Positions 50,226 to 58,918 of a stretch of DNA of 64,000 nt are shown one piece after another. Numbering within the stretch: position 1 is the stretch's first letter; every line of letters begins with the position of its first letter. Below the pieces are notes generated by a model. The model ran no database searches. It had not been told where the DNA came from and was given only the letters and a program-made list of their open reading frames with translations. Source of the DNA: Pseudomonadota bacterium (GTDB taxonomy: Bacteria > Pseudomonadota > Alphaproteobacteria > Rhizobiales > Xanthobacteraceae); assembly GCA_023388935.1 (NCBI GenBank), contig JAEWFG010000012.1, positions 7,728 to 71,727 of the forward strand. Reading direction: 5' to 3'. Position numbers and translations under genes: made by a program.

Positions 50226-50934
50226 GCGAAGCGGCACCGGTGACCTCGCCGAGCGCGAGGCGGCGGCGCTGTTCCGGCTGATGACGTGGCTGTCGCCGGC
50301 GTTTCCGGTCGGCGGCTTCTCTTATTCCAGTGGCATCGAGTGGGCGGTCGAGGCGGGCAACATCAATGACACCGCGACGCTCGCCGATTGGCTTGACGCG
50401 ATGCTCGGCGACGGCTCGGGCTTTTGCGATGCGATCTTCCTGGTCCACGCCTTTCGCGCCGCCGAGGCGGGTGAGGAGGCCACCTTGAACGATATTGCTG
50501 AACTCGCCGCGGCCTTCGTACCGTCGCGCGAGCGGCAGCTCGAGACTTCGTCGCAGGGGCGTGCCTTCATCGATATCGCGCGTGCCGCGTGGAATGCCGA
50601 CGGGCTGGATGCCATGGTCGCGGCGTGCAGCACGTCACTGGTCTATCCTGTGGCGGTCGGTGTGGTTGCCGCGATGCACGGCGTGCCGCTGGCGCCGACG
50701 CTGCACGCGTTCCTTCATGCGCTGGTCTCGAACTGGATTTCCGCGGCCTCCCGGCTCATTCCGCTCGGCCAGACCGACAGTCAACGTGTGCTGGTGAGGC
50801 TGGAAGTCGCCGTCGCCGCGACGGCAAATCGTGCGCTGAATGCGACATTGGACGATCTCGGCAGCGCAACGTTTCGCGCCGATCTCGCCAGTCTCCGGCA
50901 CGAGACGCAATATACCCGGCTGTTTCGGTCGTGA
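50212..50934 (+). CDS. ureF: urease accessory protein UreF
   Basis: GTPase-activity gatekeeper in nickel insertion. The 240-residue all-helical product has the family motif S-P-A-F-P-V-G-G-F-S-Y-S-S-G (about 29-42) and the C-terminal Q-R/Y-R-L-F-R-S end. The ATG at 50212 starts within the His-rich end of ureE; the long upstream extension to 50104 is the ureE His tail read in another frame. Confidence 0.93.
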   Translation: MTTNERSGTGDLAEREAAALFRLMTWLSPAFPVGGFSYSSGIEWAVEAGNINDTATLADWLDAMLGDGSGFCDAIFLVHAFRAAEAGEEATLNDIAELAAAFVPSRERQLETSSQGRAFIDIARAAWNADGLDAMVAACSTSLVYPVAVGVVAAMHGVPLAPTLHAFLHALVSNWISAASRLIPLGQTDSQRVLVRLEVAVAATANRALNATLDDLGSATFRADLASLRHETQYTRLFRS

Positions 50935-50958
50935 GCGGGGCGGCATTGACCCAGTCGT

Positions 50959-50986
50959 CGTCGTCCCAGCCTTGCCCGGGACGACG
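50959..50986. repeat. inverted repeat between ureF and ureG
   Basis: A perfect 9-bp inverted repeat, CGTCGTCCC and GGGACGACG, around a 10-base loop. The form (CGTC...CCC / GGG...GACG) resembles short palindromic elements dispersed in Bradyrhizobium chromosomes; a related one occurs at 61161-61201. It lacks a T run, so it is not an obvious terminator. Confidence 0.6.
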
Positions 50987-51005
50987 TTAAGAGAGAGCGA
51001 GCGAC

Positions 51006-51629
51006 ATGTCGAAATCTCACGGTCCTCTGCGTGTTGGTATTGGCGGCCCCGTCGGATCGGGCAAGACCGCGTTGATGGACCTGCTCTGCAAGACCATGCG
51101 GGAGCACTACGACATCGCCGCGATCACCAACGACATCTACACCAAATGGGATGCGGAATTCCTTGTGCGCTCGGGCTCGCTGACGCCGGACCGCATCGCC
51201 GGCGTCGAGACCGGCGGCTGCCCACACACCGCGATCCGCGAGGACGCTTCGATGAATCTGGCCGCGGTGGCGGACATGCGCGCCAAGTTTCCCTGGCTCG
51301 ACCTCATTCTGATCGAATCCGGCGGCGACAATCTGGCTGCCACGTTTTCCCCGGAGCTCGCCGATCTCACCATTTACGTCATCGACGTGGCGGCCGGCGA
51401 CAAGATCCCGTCCAAGGGCGGCCCCGGCATCACCCGGTCCGACCTCCTTGTCATCAACAAGATCGATCTTGCGCCCCATGTCGGCGCTTCCCTCGAGAAG
51501 ATGAACACGGACGCCAGGCGCATGCGCGGCGAGCGTCCCTTCGTCATGACCAACCTGAAAAAGAGCGAGGGACTCGACCGCATCGTCGGCTTCATCGAGA
51601 GCAAGGGCGGCTTGAAACGGGCAGGCTGA
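51006..51629 (+). CDS. ureG: urease accessory GTPase UreG
   Basis: SIMIBI-class GTPase that provides energy and nickel for urease activation. In the 207-residue product the P-loop G-P-V-G-S-G-K-T-A ends at about residue 22, the metal-binding C-P-H is in G-G-C-P-H-T-A-I-R-E-D, and the base-recognition N-K-I-D is present. Last gene of the urease cluster; no clear terminator follows. Confidence 0.96.
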   Translation: MSKSHGPLRVGIGGPVGSGKTALMDLLCKTMREHYDIAAITNDIYTKWDAEFLVRSGSLTPDRIAGVETGGCPHTAIREDASMNLAAVADMRAKFPWLDLILIESGGDNLAATFSPELADLTIYVIDVAAGDKIPSKGGPGITRSDLLVINKIDLAPHVGASLEKMNTDARRMRGERPFVMTNLKKSEGLDRIVGFIESKGGLKRAG

Positions 51630-51898
51630 CGGGCGGCGCGACGAGATGGCACAGGCGCTTTCCGCGGTTAACACCCGGGGCAGAGCCGCGACCGGCGGAA
51701 CAAATTTCGGCCCCGGCGATTAACTATCTCCGGTGCCCGGAGCAGAGCCGTTCTGGCCAGACCATCGGCCGGGCGGATTAAGCTTTTCAGGCGACCCAAG
51801 TTGCGTAGCGATGCCTCCTCCTCCATTATCTCCGCCACTGGGGTTCACCCTGTTTCGGCACATGGCCGTTCGAGCGGCGTTCATATGCTCCGTGCTTA

Positions 51899-53590
51899 TT
51901 GCCGACCTGCTGCTTTCGCCTGAGTAGTCGCGTGGTCCGGCTGGGTTTTATCATCGGCTTCATCGCTCTGCTCGGAGCTCTGCTCTCCGGGCTTGCGGCC
52001 TATCGCGTCCACGATCAGGAGCTGGCGCTGGACCGGATCGCGCTTGCGCGCGCTATCGACGTTCACGCGAGTCTCGTCCAGGACCGGTTGACCGAGCGCG
52101 AGTTGCTCGCACGGGTCGCCTCAGGCCTGTTCCGCGCGCCGTCGGTGCTCAAGCCGAGCATGCTGGAGCCACTGCGCTCGGCCATTTATGCCTTCAAGAC
52201 AGATTTCGTGGTGGCCGGGTGGATCGCCCGGCTCAAGCCGAACGAGCTTGCGGCAGCTCAGACCGTGATTGCCGGGGCGGGCTTCCCGAATCCACGGATC
52301 CGTACTTACGACGACAAGCCGATCGATCTTGCCAGCGTCACCCAACCGATCGACGTGCTGATGGATCTTGAGCCGCGCAGCGACGAGACCAAGGCGCTGC
52401 CCGGCCGCAGCTACGACCAGGATCAGGTTCGCAGTGCCATGTTGACACGTGCCCGGATTGAGAAGCGGTCGGTTGCCTCCGACCCAGTTGAGCTGCTGCG
52501 CGGCGTCGGGCCGGTCGGCATCATCCTGGCCGCTCCTGTCATTCCCGAAGGGGCGACGGAGCCGGCGGGTTTCGTCACATTTTCGTACGAGCTCGCCTCA
52601 CTGATGCTGACCAACGACGACATGTCATTGTTTGCGGTGGCGCTGAAGGATCCGCGCAGGGAGGGCGGTGAACTCGTTGCCAACGATCAGGGCGTGGTTT
52701 CCACACGCATGACGGCGGCGGACGGGCCGGCGCCATCGGCGACGCGCACGGTGAGCTTCGGTGGTCGTGACTGGCAGCTCGGCTATTACGCCAAGACCAA
52801 TTCGGCGCGGCGCGCCCAGCAGACCGCGATGATCGTGGCGGCGATCGGTTTTGCCATCACCGCGATGGTCTGCGGCCTGTTCGGTTACGTCGCCTACAAT
52901 AATCTGCGGCTCAGCCGGGAAATCCAGGTGAGGATCGGCTTCGAGCGCCGGCTGACCGCGGTGATCGACGAGCTCAACCACCGGGTCAAGAACATCCTGG
53001 CGGTGATCCAGTCGATCGTGACGCGCACGCTGCGCCACGGCTCTGACATCGACGTCGCGCGCGAGTTGCTGATCGGCCGCATCCACGCCATGTCCAACGT
53101 GGTCTCGCTGCTCAGCGAGAGCCAGTGGCAGGGTGTCAAACTGAAGGGCCTGTTCGAGGCGCGCGCCATCCCGCATGCCGACCGCATCGCCGTCAGTGGC
53201 CCGGACATCGCGGTCAGCGCACGCGCGGCGCAGAGCCTCTCGCTCTTGTTCTTCGAGCTCGCTTCGCACTCCGACGAAGGCCTCTCGCTGGTCGGCAAGC
53301 ATCCGCATATCACCGCCAACTGGACGGTGACGGGCGAAGCGCGCGACGAGGTCTTCCATTTCCGCTGGGAGGAGTTCAACACCAGCGAGGCAACGCGCCG
53401 GCCCGATTCCGATTTCGGCCTGATTCTGCTCGACCGCGTCGCGCCCGAGGCGCTCGGTGGCACCGCCAAGCGCTACTTCACCGACGTCTCCTACGTCTAC
53501 GAACTGACCGCGCCGATGGAGACGGTGGTCGACATGACCGAGCGTGACCGCACGGAAAAGTTCTCGCAGCCGGTGAAGCCGGTGCGGTAG
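51899..53590 (+). CDS. CHASE-domain HWE-type sensor histidine kinase with degenerate ATP-binding N-box
   Basis: A 563-residue membrane sensor: a first helix (about 14-35), a periplasmic region (about 36-305) resembling a CHASE ligand domain, a second helix (about 308-333), then a cytoplasmic HWE/HisKA_2-like domain with the phospho-acceptor His361 in E-L-N-H-R-V-K-N. The N-box, normally H-E-L-A-T-N-A, reads F-E-L-A-S-H-S (His457 for the catalytic Asn). The later W-E and G-L-I-L-L-D segments remain. The TTG at 51899 and the GTG at 51932 are both possible starts. It stands alone after ureG; no response-regulator gene is nearby. Confidence 0.75.
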   Translation: MPTCCFRLSSRVVRLGFIIGFIALLGALLSGLAAYRVHDQELALDRIALARAIDVHASLVQDRLTERELLARVASGLFRAPSVLKPSMLEPLRSAIYAFKTDFVVAGWIARLKPNELAAAQTVIAGAGFPNPRIRTYDDKPIDLASVTQPIDVLMDLEPRSDETKALPGRSYDQDQVRSAMLTRARIEKRSVASDPVELLRGVGPVGIILAAPVIPEGATEPAGFVTFSYELASLMLTNDDMSLFAVALKDPRREGGELVANDQGVVSTRMTAADGPAPSATRTVSFGGRDWQLGYYAKTNSARRAQQTAMIVAAIGFAITAMVCGLFGYVAYNNLRLSREIQVRIGFERRLTAVIDELNHRVKNILAVIQSIVTRTLRHGSDIDVARELLIGRIHAMSNVVSLLSESQWQGVKLKGLFEARAIPHADRIAVSGPDIAVSARAAQSLSLLFFELASHSDEGLSLVGKHPHITANWTVTGEARDEVFHFRWEEFNTSEATRRPDSDFGLILLDRVAPEALGGTAKRYFTDVSYVYELTAPMETVVDMTERDRTEKFSQPVKPVR

Positions 53591-53743
53591 AAGTCGCGCG
53601 GCTACCTCTTCGGCTGCAACACCAGGTCGACCAGATTGCGCGCGTAGGCCGGCGTGATCGGCGGTCTCCTCCCGCAGACCTAATCTTGTTGCGCATCGCG
53701 CAGCAACAGCGCCGGGCCTGGCAAAATCGAAAGACTCTGGCAG

Positions 53744-54886
53744 TTAGGCCCGCTGCCGCAGAGCCGCAGGCAGGTCCTGCCGCTTCGACCAGGTGATGTA
53801 GTAGGCGACGGCTGTCATCGCGGCGAAGCCAACGAGGCTCACCGCGATCTGCATCACCACCAGGTTCGGCCCGGTGATCAGAACCAGATGGCCGGCGAAG
53901 GACAGGAACACGGCGACGCAGAATACCGCGAGCCATTCCTCGCCGCATGTGATCACCGCCTGCAGCGGCCTCCATTTCAGTCCGGGATGATCGGCCGGAA
54001 TGAGATGGGTTGCGATGAAGGCGAGCGCGAGGAAGTGAACCACGCGATACGGCGCGAGGTTTTCCTTGTCGGTTGGCATCATGCTGTTGAGGATGACATC
54101 CGGCAGGTAGGGGGAGAGCGCCGCCGAATGGCGCATCAAGGTGACGGCCATCGCGAAGACGAGATAGCTGCCCGCGAGGATGCGCAGCCAGGACATGCCG
54201 TGCAGCGCGCGTCCCGGTGCGCCGGTCACGGCGAACCAGCCGCCCAGCACCATCAGCAACTGCCAGCACAGCGGATTGAAGGTCCACTCCTGGTCCGGAT
54301 CGCCCCGGAAATTCCAGCCGAACCAGTGCGCCGCAGCGTACAGCGCGACCGATGCTGCCAGCGTCAGGTTCGGCCGTCGCAGCAGTCCCCATAGCACGAA
54401 CGGAAAGAACGCCATTAGCGGGATCATCAGTTGCAGCAGGTCAAGGTTCAGCGGCTCCTCCTGAAGCATGAGGCCACTGACCAGGATACGCAGTGGGTGC
54501 TCGAGGATGCTTGAGATGTTGTATTCGTGGATGATCTCCGGTGCCATCGATTGCGAGGCGACATAGGCGATGGTGTCGATGTAGATCACGAACAGAACGA
54601 CATAGGCGGCGTAGAGTCGCCAGACGCGGCGAAAGATGCGCGTCGCCGCAACGACGTAGCCGCGCTCCAGCGCCATCTTGCCGTGGATGATGGCGACACC
54701 ATAGCCCACCACGAACACGAAGAGATCGGCGGCGCCGCTGAAGCCGAAGTTTCGCAGCGTCAGCAGGTTGACGACGTTGTTCGGGATGTGGTCGACGAAA
54801 ACCGACCAGTTGGCGATGCCGAGCGTCAAGTAAAGCCTGGCGTCGTGATGGAGTGCGGCGAGATTCGTCTTGACCGACGGTTTCAT
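53744..54886 (-). CDS. opgC: OpgC-family membrane protein (periplasmic glucan succinylation type)
   Basis: A 380-residue protein with about ten membrane helices, of the OpgC/acyltransferase-3-like superfamily, which substitutes osmoregulated periplasmic glucans with succinyl groups. Landmarks are F-V-D-H-I-P-N-N-V near the N-terminus (the family's conserved His) and the F-V-V-G-Y-G-V segment. No other glucan genes lie nearby. The exact substituent is not visible from sequence. The symbol is given by family. Confidence 0.85.
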   Translation of the reverse strand: MKPSVKTNLAALHHDARLYLTLGIANWSVFVDHIPNNVVNLLTLRNFGFSGAADLFVFVVGYGVAIIHGKMALERGYVVAATRIFRRVWRLYAAYVVLFVIYIDTIAYVASQSMAPEIIHEYNISSILEHPLRILVSGLMLQEEPLNLDLLQLMIPLMAFFPFVLWGLLRRPNLTLAASVALYAAAHWFGWNFRGDPDQEWTFNPLCWQLLMVLGGWFAVTGAPGRALHGMSWLRILAGSYLVFAMAVTLMRHSAALSPYLPDVILNSMMPTDKENLAPYRVVHFLALAFIATHLIPADHPGLKWRPLQAVITCGEEWLAVFCVAVFLSFAGHLVLITGPNLVVMQIAVSLVGFAAMTAVAYYITWSKRQDLPAALRQRA

Positions 54887-55076
54887 CGTAGAAAGTGACT
54901 TTCGGAATCAGCGGCGCTGCTTTTAGCGGCACGCACCTGCCCATCCGAGTAGCGTTTGCGTGATGGGGTGGGATTTGAACCGCGGATGACGCAAAATTGC
55001 TCAGGGTCGCCCAAGCTGAATTTCAACAGATGCGCTCGTCGGGCTTGCGACGAAATTTTCTAACGCGCTCGCGCCG

Positions 55077-55532
55077 TTACTCGGCAGGTTCAGCCGATGT
55101 CTTGTCGGAGATGCCAGTGCGGCTCGCCATGATTCCGAGTGCGACGCCGCCGATCGCCAGGAGCGGCAACAGCCGCTTGACCCCGATGGCGCGAACGATC
55201 TGAAGTCCCGTGGCGAGCAGCATGGGGTCGGAGAGCATGCTCTGCGCCGTCGACTTCGCGGCGCGCTCGGCCGCGATCCTGGCGCGCTTCTGTACCTGCC
55301 TCTTGTAGCCCCAATAGGTGCCCGCCGCAGCGAGTGTCAGCAGGAAGAAGATGCCGGCGCCGGCGAGGCAGGCCTGCACCGGGCCGTATTTTTCGAGAAC
55401 CGAGATGAAGGCGGCGGCACAGAGGAAGCATGTCGTGACGAACAGTGCGAATGCGGCGCCCGCTGCGAGGGAGGTCAGCCGGACGGTCGTGCCGGTGGAT
55501 GCACTGATGCTGTCGATGATGCGCTGGAACAT
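55077..55532 (-). CDS. YqjE-like holin-superfamily membrane protein
   Basis: A 151-residue protein starting at the ATG 55532 with AGGAG eight bases upstream. Two membrane helices (about 19-45 and 53-75) are of the actinophage-holin-3/YqjE type, followed by a charged segment (K-R-Q-V-Q-K-R-A-R) and a third helix (about 118-136). It lies 92 bases downstream of the DUF883 gene on the same strand, the same order as yqjD-yqjE in E. coli. Function of the family unknown; not a phage holin in this setting. Confidence 0.75.
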   Translation of the reverse strand: MFQRIIDSISASTGTTVRLTSLAAGAAFALFVTTCFLCAAAFISVLEKYGPVQACLAGAGIFFLLTLAAAGTYWGYKRQVQKRARIAAERAAKSTAQSMLSDPMLLATGLQIVRAIGVKRLLPLLAIGGVALGIMASRTGISDKTSAEPAE

Positions 55533-55624
55533 GGCCTTGCTCCTCAAATCCCCACAAGCCAGATCGTCACAAGCCAACATCGGCGGCGCCGCAGCGTCGC
55601 CGTCTCAATATTCGCACCGCAATC

Positions 55625-55996
55625 TTACCGGCGCCAGGCGATGCCGATCAGGAAGCCGATGCCGAGCGCGAGCCCGACGGTGGCGAGCGGTCGCTGCGTG
55701 ATGGCGTCTTCGAGAGTCTCCTCGATCGAGCCATAGGCGTCCTGGGCCGCGCCCATCATCGCGCTGCCGCGCTCCGACATGTCGTCGATCGCGGAATCCA
55801 CGTTCTCGCGAGCCTGCCGGTAGCCGCGGCGGGCCTGCTTGCTGGTGGAATTGGCAAAGGTGTTGAGCGCGTCGGTGATCTGATCGGTGAGGGCGGCGAT
55901 ATCGCTTTTCACGGCTGCTACATCCTTCTCGAGGCGTTCGCTGGTGGCTTTGTCGGTCCAGTCTCTCATCCCGGCTTCGGCATTGCTCGTCGACAT
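55625..55996 (-). CDS. DUF883 protein (YqjD/ElaB-like)
   Basis: A 123-residue protein with the DUF883 layout: a long amphipathic helix (about 15-95, with D-V-A-A-V-K-S-D-I-A-A-L) and one C-terminal membrane helix with a glycine pattern (V-G-L-A-L-G-I-G-F-L-I-G) ending W-R-R. In E. coli, YqjD and ElaB anchor ribosomes to the inner membrane in stationary phase. The ATG at 55996 has GGAG upstream. An EcfG-type promoter lies 38 bases before it. Confidence 0.87.
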   Translation of the reverse strand: MSTSNAEAGMRDWTDKATSERLEKDVAAVKSDIAALTDQITDALNTFANSTSKQARRGYRQARENVDSAIDDMSERGSAMMGAAQDAYGSIEETLEDAITQRPLATVGLALGIGFLIGIAWRR

Positions 55997-56033
55997 CTGG
56001 GGCTCCGAATTGTTGGCGGCTGGATAGCCGGAA

Positions 56034-56058
56034 AACGTTTCGTCTTCGGGTAAGTTCC
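56034..56058 (-). promoter_or_regulatory. EcfG-type general-stress promoter of the DUF883 gene
   Basis: On the minus strand, GGAAC-N16-CGTT, matching the alphaproteobacterial EcfG consensus exactly, 38 bases upstream of the DUF883 start. Confidence 0.8.
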
Positions 56059-56073
56059 GTTTGCGGAAACTGT

Positions 56074-57186
56074 TCACGCCTGGGGCAGTTGCGGCGAATT
56101 CTCCGGCATCAGATGCTCCTTCAGGATCAGCCCGACGATCAGCAGCGGCGACGACAGGAACGCGCCCATCGGTCCCCACAGCCAGGTCCAGAAGGCGAGG
56201 GCGATGAAGACGGCCAGCGCATTCAGGGCCAGCCTGCGGCCGATGATGGTCGGCGTGACAAAGTGCCCTTCCAGGAAGGTGATGCCGCCGAAGGCGAGCG
56301 CCGCCATCAGTCCGCCGCCGAGGGTCGGGAAGGCGACGAGCCCCACCACGACCAGGACGACGAACATCGCGACCGGTCCGATGATCGGGATGAAGTTGAG
56401 CGCAGCCGCGAGCGCGCCGAGCCCGGCTGGATTGGGCATGCCGGTAACTGCGCAGACGATGCCGGTCGCAACGCCGACGCCGACATTGATGATGGTGACG
56501 GTCAAAAGGTAGTTGCCGAGATGGACCTCGATCTCGTTGAGGATCCGCAGCGTGCGCAGGCGCGCATCGCGGTCGCCAAACGTCATGATTAGCGCCCGCC
56601 GCAGGTCGCGCCAGCTCGCGATGAAGAGGATCAGGGTGGCGAAGAACAGCAGGAATTCGGCAAAGGTCGGCGACAGGAATTCCAGCGTGGGCTGCACCCA
56701 TTCGAATTTCGGCAGCTGGAAGCTTGGCAGCCCCTCTGAGCCGCCCACCATGGTTTGCAGGTCCCGCCACAGCGCCAGCGGGCGGTCGAACACGTGCAGC
56801 TTGTCTTTCAACTGCGCACCGAGCTCGGGCAGGCGTAAGCTCCACTCCATCGCAGGCGCCGCAATCAGTGTGATGACGAAAGCGACGACCGCGGTCACCG
56901 CGACCACGATCAGGACCGCACCGACCGCGCGCGGCACGCGCCGTCGCTCCAGGAAGGATGCGGCCGGCGATAGCATGGTACCGGCGACAATGGCCATCAC
57001 AACCGGAAGGAAGAACGCCTTGGCGACGTAGAGCACCGCGATCACGGCGATCAGGAGCAGACCGGCGAGGGCAAAGGCGACGAACTCGGTGCGACGGATC
57101 ACCGGCGGCAACCCGGCATGGCTGTCGGGAAGCGGGTCGCCTTCGTTGTTGCCGGAAATCAGACGTTCACCGGGAAGGACGCGCAC
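56074..57186 (-). CDS. AI-2E family transporter / PerM-like permease
   Basis: A 370-residue multi-pass membrane protein of the AI-2E/YdiK/PerM family. It has paired N-terminal helices, a large soluble insertion (about 125-165) and the conserved C-terminal part with ALNFIPIIGPVAMF and L-E-G-H-F-V-T-P. Start is a GTG at 57186 with GGGAGAGG just upstream, a strong ribosome-binding site. Autoinducer transport is proven for few members; the substrate here is unknown. Confidence 0.87.
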   Translation of the reverse strand: MRVLPGERLISGNNEGDPLPDSHAGLPPVIRRTEFVAFALAGLLLIAVIAVLYVAKAFFLPVVMAIVAGTMLSPAASFLERRRVPRAVGAVLIVVAVTAVVAFVITLIAAPAMEWSLRLPELGAQLKDKLHVFDRPLALWRDLQTMVGGSEGLPSFQLPKFEWVQPTLEFLSPTFAEFLLFFATLILFIASWRDLRRALIMTFGDRDARLRTLRILNEIEVHLGNYLLTVTIINVGVGVATGIVCAVTGMPNPAGLGALAAALNFIPIIGPVAMFVVLVVVGLVAFPTLGGGLMAALAFGGITFLEGHFVTPTIIGRRLALNALAVFIALAFWTWLWGPMGAFLSSPLLIVGLILKEHLMPENSPQLPQA

Positions 57187-57238
57187 AATACCTCTCCCGC
57201 ACGGAAGCTCTCATCCGCGCGCCCATTGATGGTTTGGA

Positions 57239-57263
57239 AACGCACCGGTTCTGCAGGGGTTCC
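57239..57263 (-). promoter_or_regulatory. EcfG-type general-stress promoter of the AI-2E family gene
   Basis: GGAAC-N16-CGTT on the minus strand, exact match, 53 bases before the GTG start. It is divergent from the transpeptidase promoter 60 bases away. Confidence 0.8.
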
Positions 57264-57322
57264 ATCGCGGTTTCGTGAAGTGACGCTCGCTTGACTGTGA
57301 CGTCGCCGCCGCAGGAGGCGGC

Positions 57323-57348
57323 GGAACTTGAGTCGGTCCGGCTGCGTT
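57323..57348 (+). promoter_or_regulatory. EcfG-type general-stress promoter of the L,D-transpeptidase gene
   Basis: GGAAC-N17-CGTT on the plus strand, 49 bases before the ATG. It directly follows a GC-rich inverted repeat CGCCGCC/GGCGGCG (about 57305-57322). Confidence 0.75.
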
Positions 57349-57396
57349 TGTTGGGGCAGCGCATCACCCTGATGCAGACATCCCACGGGGCAGCAC

Positions 57397-58170
57397 ATGA
57401 CAAAGATCTCTGCAGTCCGTCGCCGCTTCTCGCCGCGCGCGTTCAGCGCTTTTGCCTTCGCGACCGCTCTCCTTGCCGTGCCTTTCGGCGCCGCAAGCGC
57501 GCAAACGCTCGGCTATACGCCGATGCAGCCACAGGGCTATCCGCAGGTTCCGAGCTATTCGCGGGGTTACGTGAACGATGAGCCGCAGGCGGCCGATGAG
57601 GATGCCGGCCTGCCCGACCGGCTGCGCAGGCAGATCGTCAGCTTCGACCGGAGCGAGCCGGCGGGCACCATCGTCATCGATACCGGCAACACCTATCTCT
57701 ACTATGTGCTCGGCAATGGCCGGGCGATCCGCTACGGCGTCGGCGTCGGCCGCGAAGGCTTCACTTGGTCGGGTGTGCAGAGCGTCAGCCGGAAGGCGGA
57801 ATGGCCGGACTGGCATCCGCCGGCCGAGATGATCGCGCGCCAGCCTTATCTGCCGCGCTTCGTCGCCGGCGGTCCCGGCAATCCGCTCGGCGCACGCGCA
57901 ATGTATCTCGGCTCGAGCCAATATCGCATCCACGGCACCAACGACCCCACGACGATCGGAAAGTTCGTCTCGTCGGGATGCATCCGATTGACCAATGAGG
58001 ACGTCACCGACCTGTTCAACCGCGTCAATGTCGGCGCCAAGGTGGTCGTGCTGCCCAAGAACGCGCCACTGATGGCCAAGGGTGGCGATCCCGTTCGCAA
58101 GCGCCCGACGGTGACGACGCTGCCCTCGGGCCGGCAGGCGTTGAACGTCCCGGCGTCGGCCGTGAATTAA
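57397..58170 (+). CDS. L,D-transpeptidase (YkuD domain)
   Basis: Periplasmic enzyme forming 3-3 cross-links or attaching proteins to peptidoglycan. The 257-residue product has a signal peptide ending near residue 35 (A-S-A-Q), a Pro/Gln/Tyr-rich linker (about 38-62) and the YkuD domain (about 90-230) with His179 (I-H-G-T-N) and nucleophile Cys195 in S-S-G-C-I-R. Complete active site. It is read from an EcfG-type promoter and followed 17 bases later by the DUF2865 gene. Confidence 0.92.
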   Translation: MTKISAVRRRFSPRAFSAFAFATALLAVPFGAASAQTLGYTPMQPQGYPQVPSYSRGYVNDEPQAADEDAGLPDRLRRQIVSFDRSEPAGTIVIDTGNTYLYYVLGNGRAIRYGVGVGREGFTWSGVQSVSRKAEWPDWHPPAEMIARQPYLPRFVAGGPGNPLGARAMYLGSSQYRIHGTNDPTTIGKFVSSGCIRLTNEDVTDLFNRVNVGAKVVVLPKNAPLMAKGGDPVRKRPTVTTLPSGRQALNVPASAVN

Positions 58171-58187
58171 GGGTTGAGTGAGATCGC

Positions 58188-58841
58188 ATGAGCAGACATC
58201 TGATTGGTAAATTGGCTGGCGGTACGGCGATACTTGTCGTCGTCTCCGCCACAGGTCTGGCGCGGACACCGGCAGCGCATGCGGAGGATTTCTTCTCCGC
58301 CCTGTTTGGCGGCTTCCGGATGCGGCCGCCGCCGGAGATCCGGATGCCGTTCCCCAACGACGACGTGCCGCGCTACGACGCGCCACGCCAGCGGGCTTCC
58401 TATGGCGGTGGCACCGCCTATTGCGTGCGCGGCTGCGATGGTCGCTACTTCCCGGCGCAAGGAGCTGATGCCGAAAGCAAGGAGCAATCCTGCAAGAGCT
58501 TCTGCCCGGCTTCGGAAACCTCGCTGGTCTATGGCAGCAACATTGACGAGGCCACGACGGACAAGGGAAAATCCTATTCCGACATGCCCAACGCCTTCCG
58601 CTATCGTAACGAGATCGTCGCTGGCTGCACCTGCAACGGCAAGGATTCGGTCGGGCTGGCACAGGTCAAGGTCGAGGACGATCCCACCTTGCGCAAAGGC
58701 GACATCGTCGCGGGCGCGGAGGGCTTGGTTATCGCTAACCGCAACGCCAACGATCGCCGGGGCGTGGCGATGAACTTCTCCCCGCTGCCTCAATCGATTC
58801 GCGCGAGGTTCCACCAGGTGCCGGTGGTGGCGAAGGAGTAG
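58188..58841 (+). CDS. DUF2865 secreted protein
   Basis: The 217-residue product has a signal peptide ending near A-H-A-E (about residue 32) and then the DUF2865 core with a conserved cysteine set: Y-C-V-R-G-C-D-G-R-Y-F-P, S-C-K-S-F-C-P and A-G-C-T-C-N-G-K. The six cysteines suggest disulfides. Function unknown; position just after an L,D-transpeptidase gene suggests a cell-wall or envelope role under the same promoter. Confidence 0.82.
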   Translation: MSRHLIGKLAGGTAILVVVSATGLARTPAAHAEDFFSALFGGFRMRPPPEIRMPFPNDDVPRYDAPRQRASYGGGTAYCVRGCDGRYFPAQGADAESKEQSCKSFCPASETSLVYGSNIDEATTDKGKSYSDMPNAFRYRNEIVAGCTCNGKDSVGLAQVKVEDDPTLRKGDIVAGAEGLVIANRNANDRRGVAMNFSPLPQSIRARFHQVPVVAKE

Positions 58842-58918
58842 GGGGCGGCGCTTCCGCCGAGGTCCCCCGAGGGGGACGCTGAGATGTGGCTGCCAGCCCT
58901 GCCTCAAACCCGCAAGGC

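Noticed and set aside
54965..54983. tRNA T-arm-like string (GGTTCAAATCCCACC on the minus strand)
   Set aside because: The bases before the T-loop do not pair with those after it, and no D-arm, anticodon arm or acceptor can be folded around it.
55077..55532. Phage holin, hence a prophage
   Set aside because: No phage genes lie nearby, and the gene follows a DUF883 gene as in the E. coli yqjD-yqjE order, which points to a cellular envelope protein.
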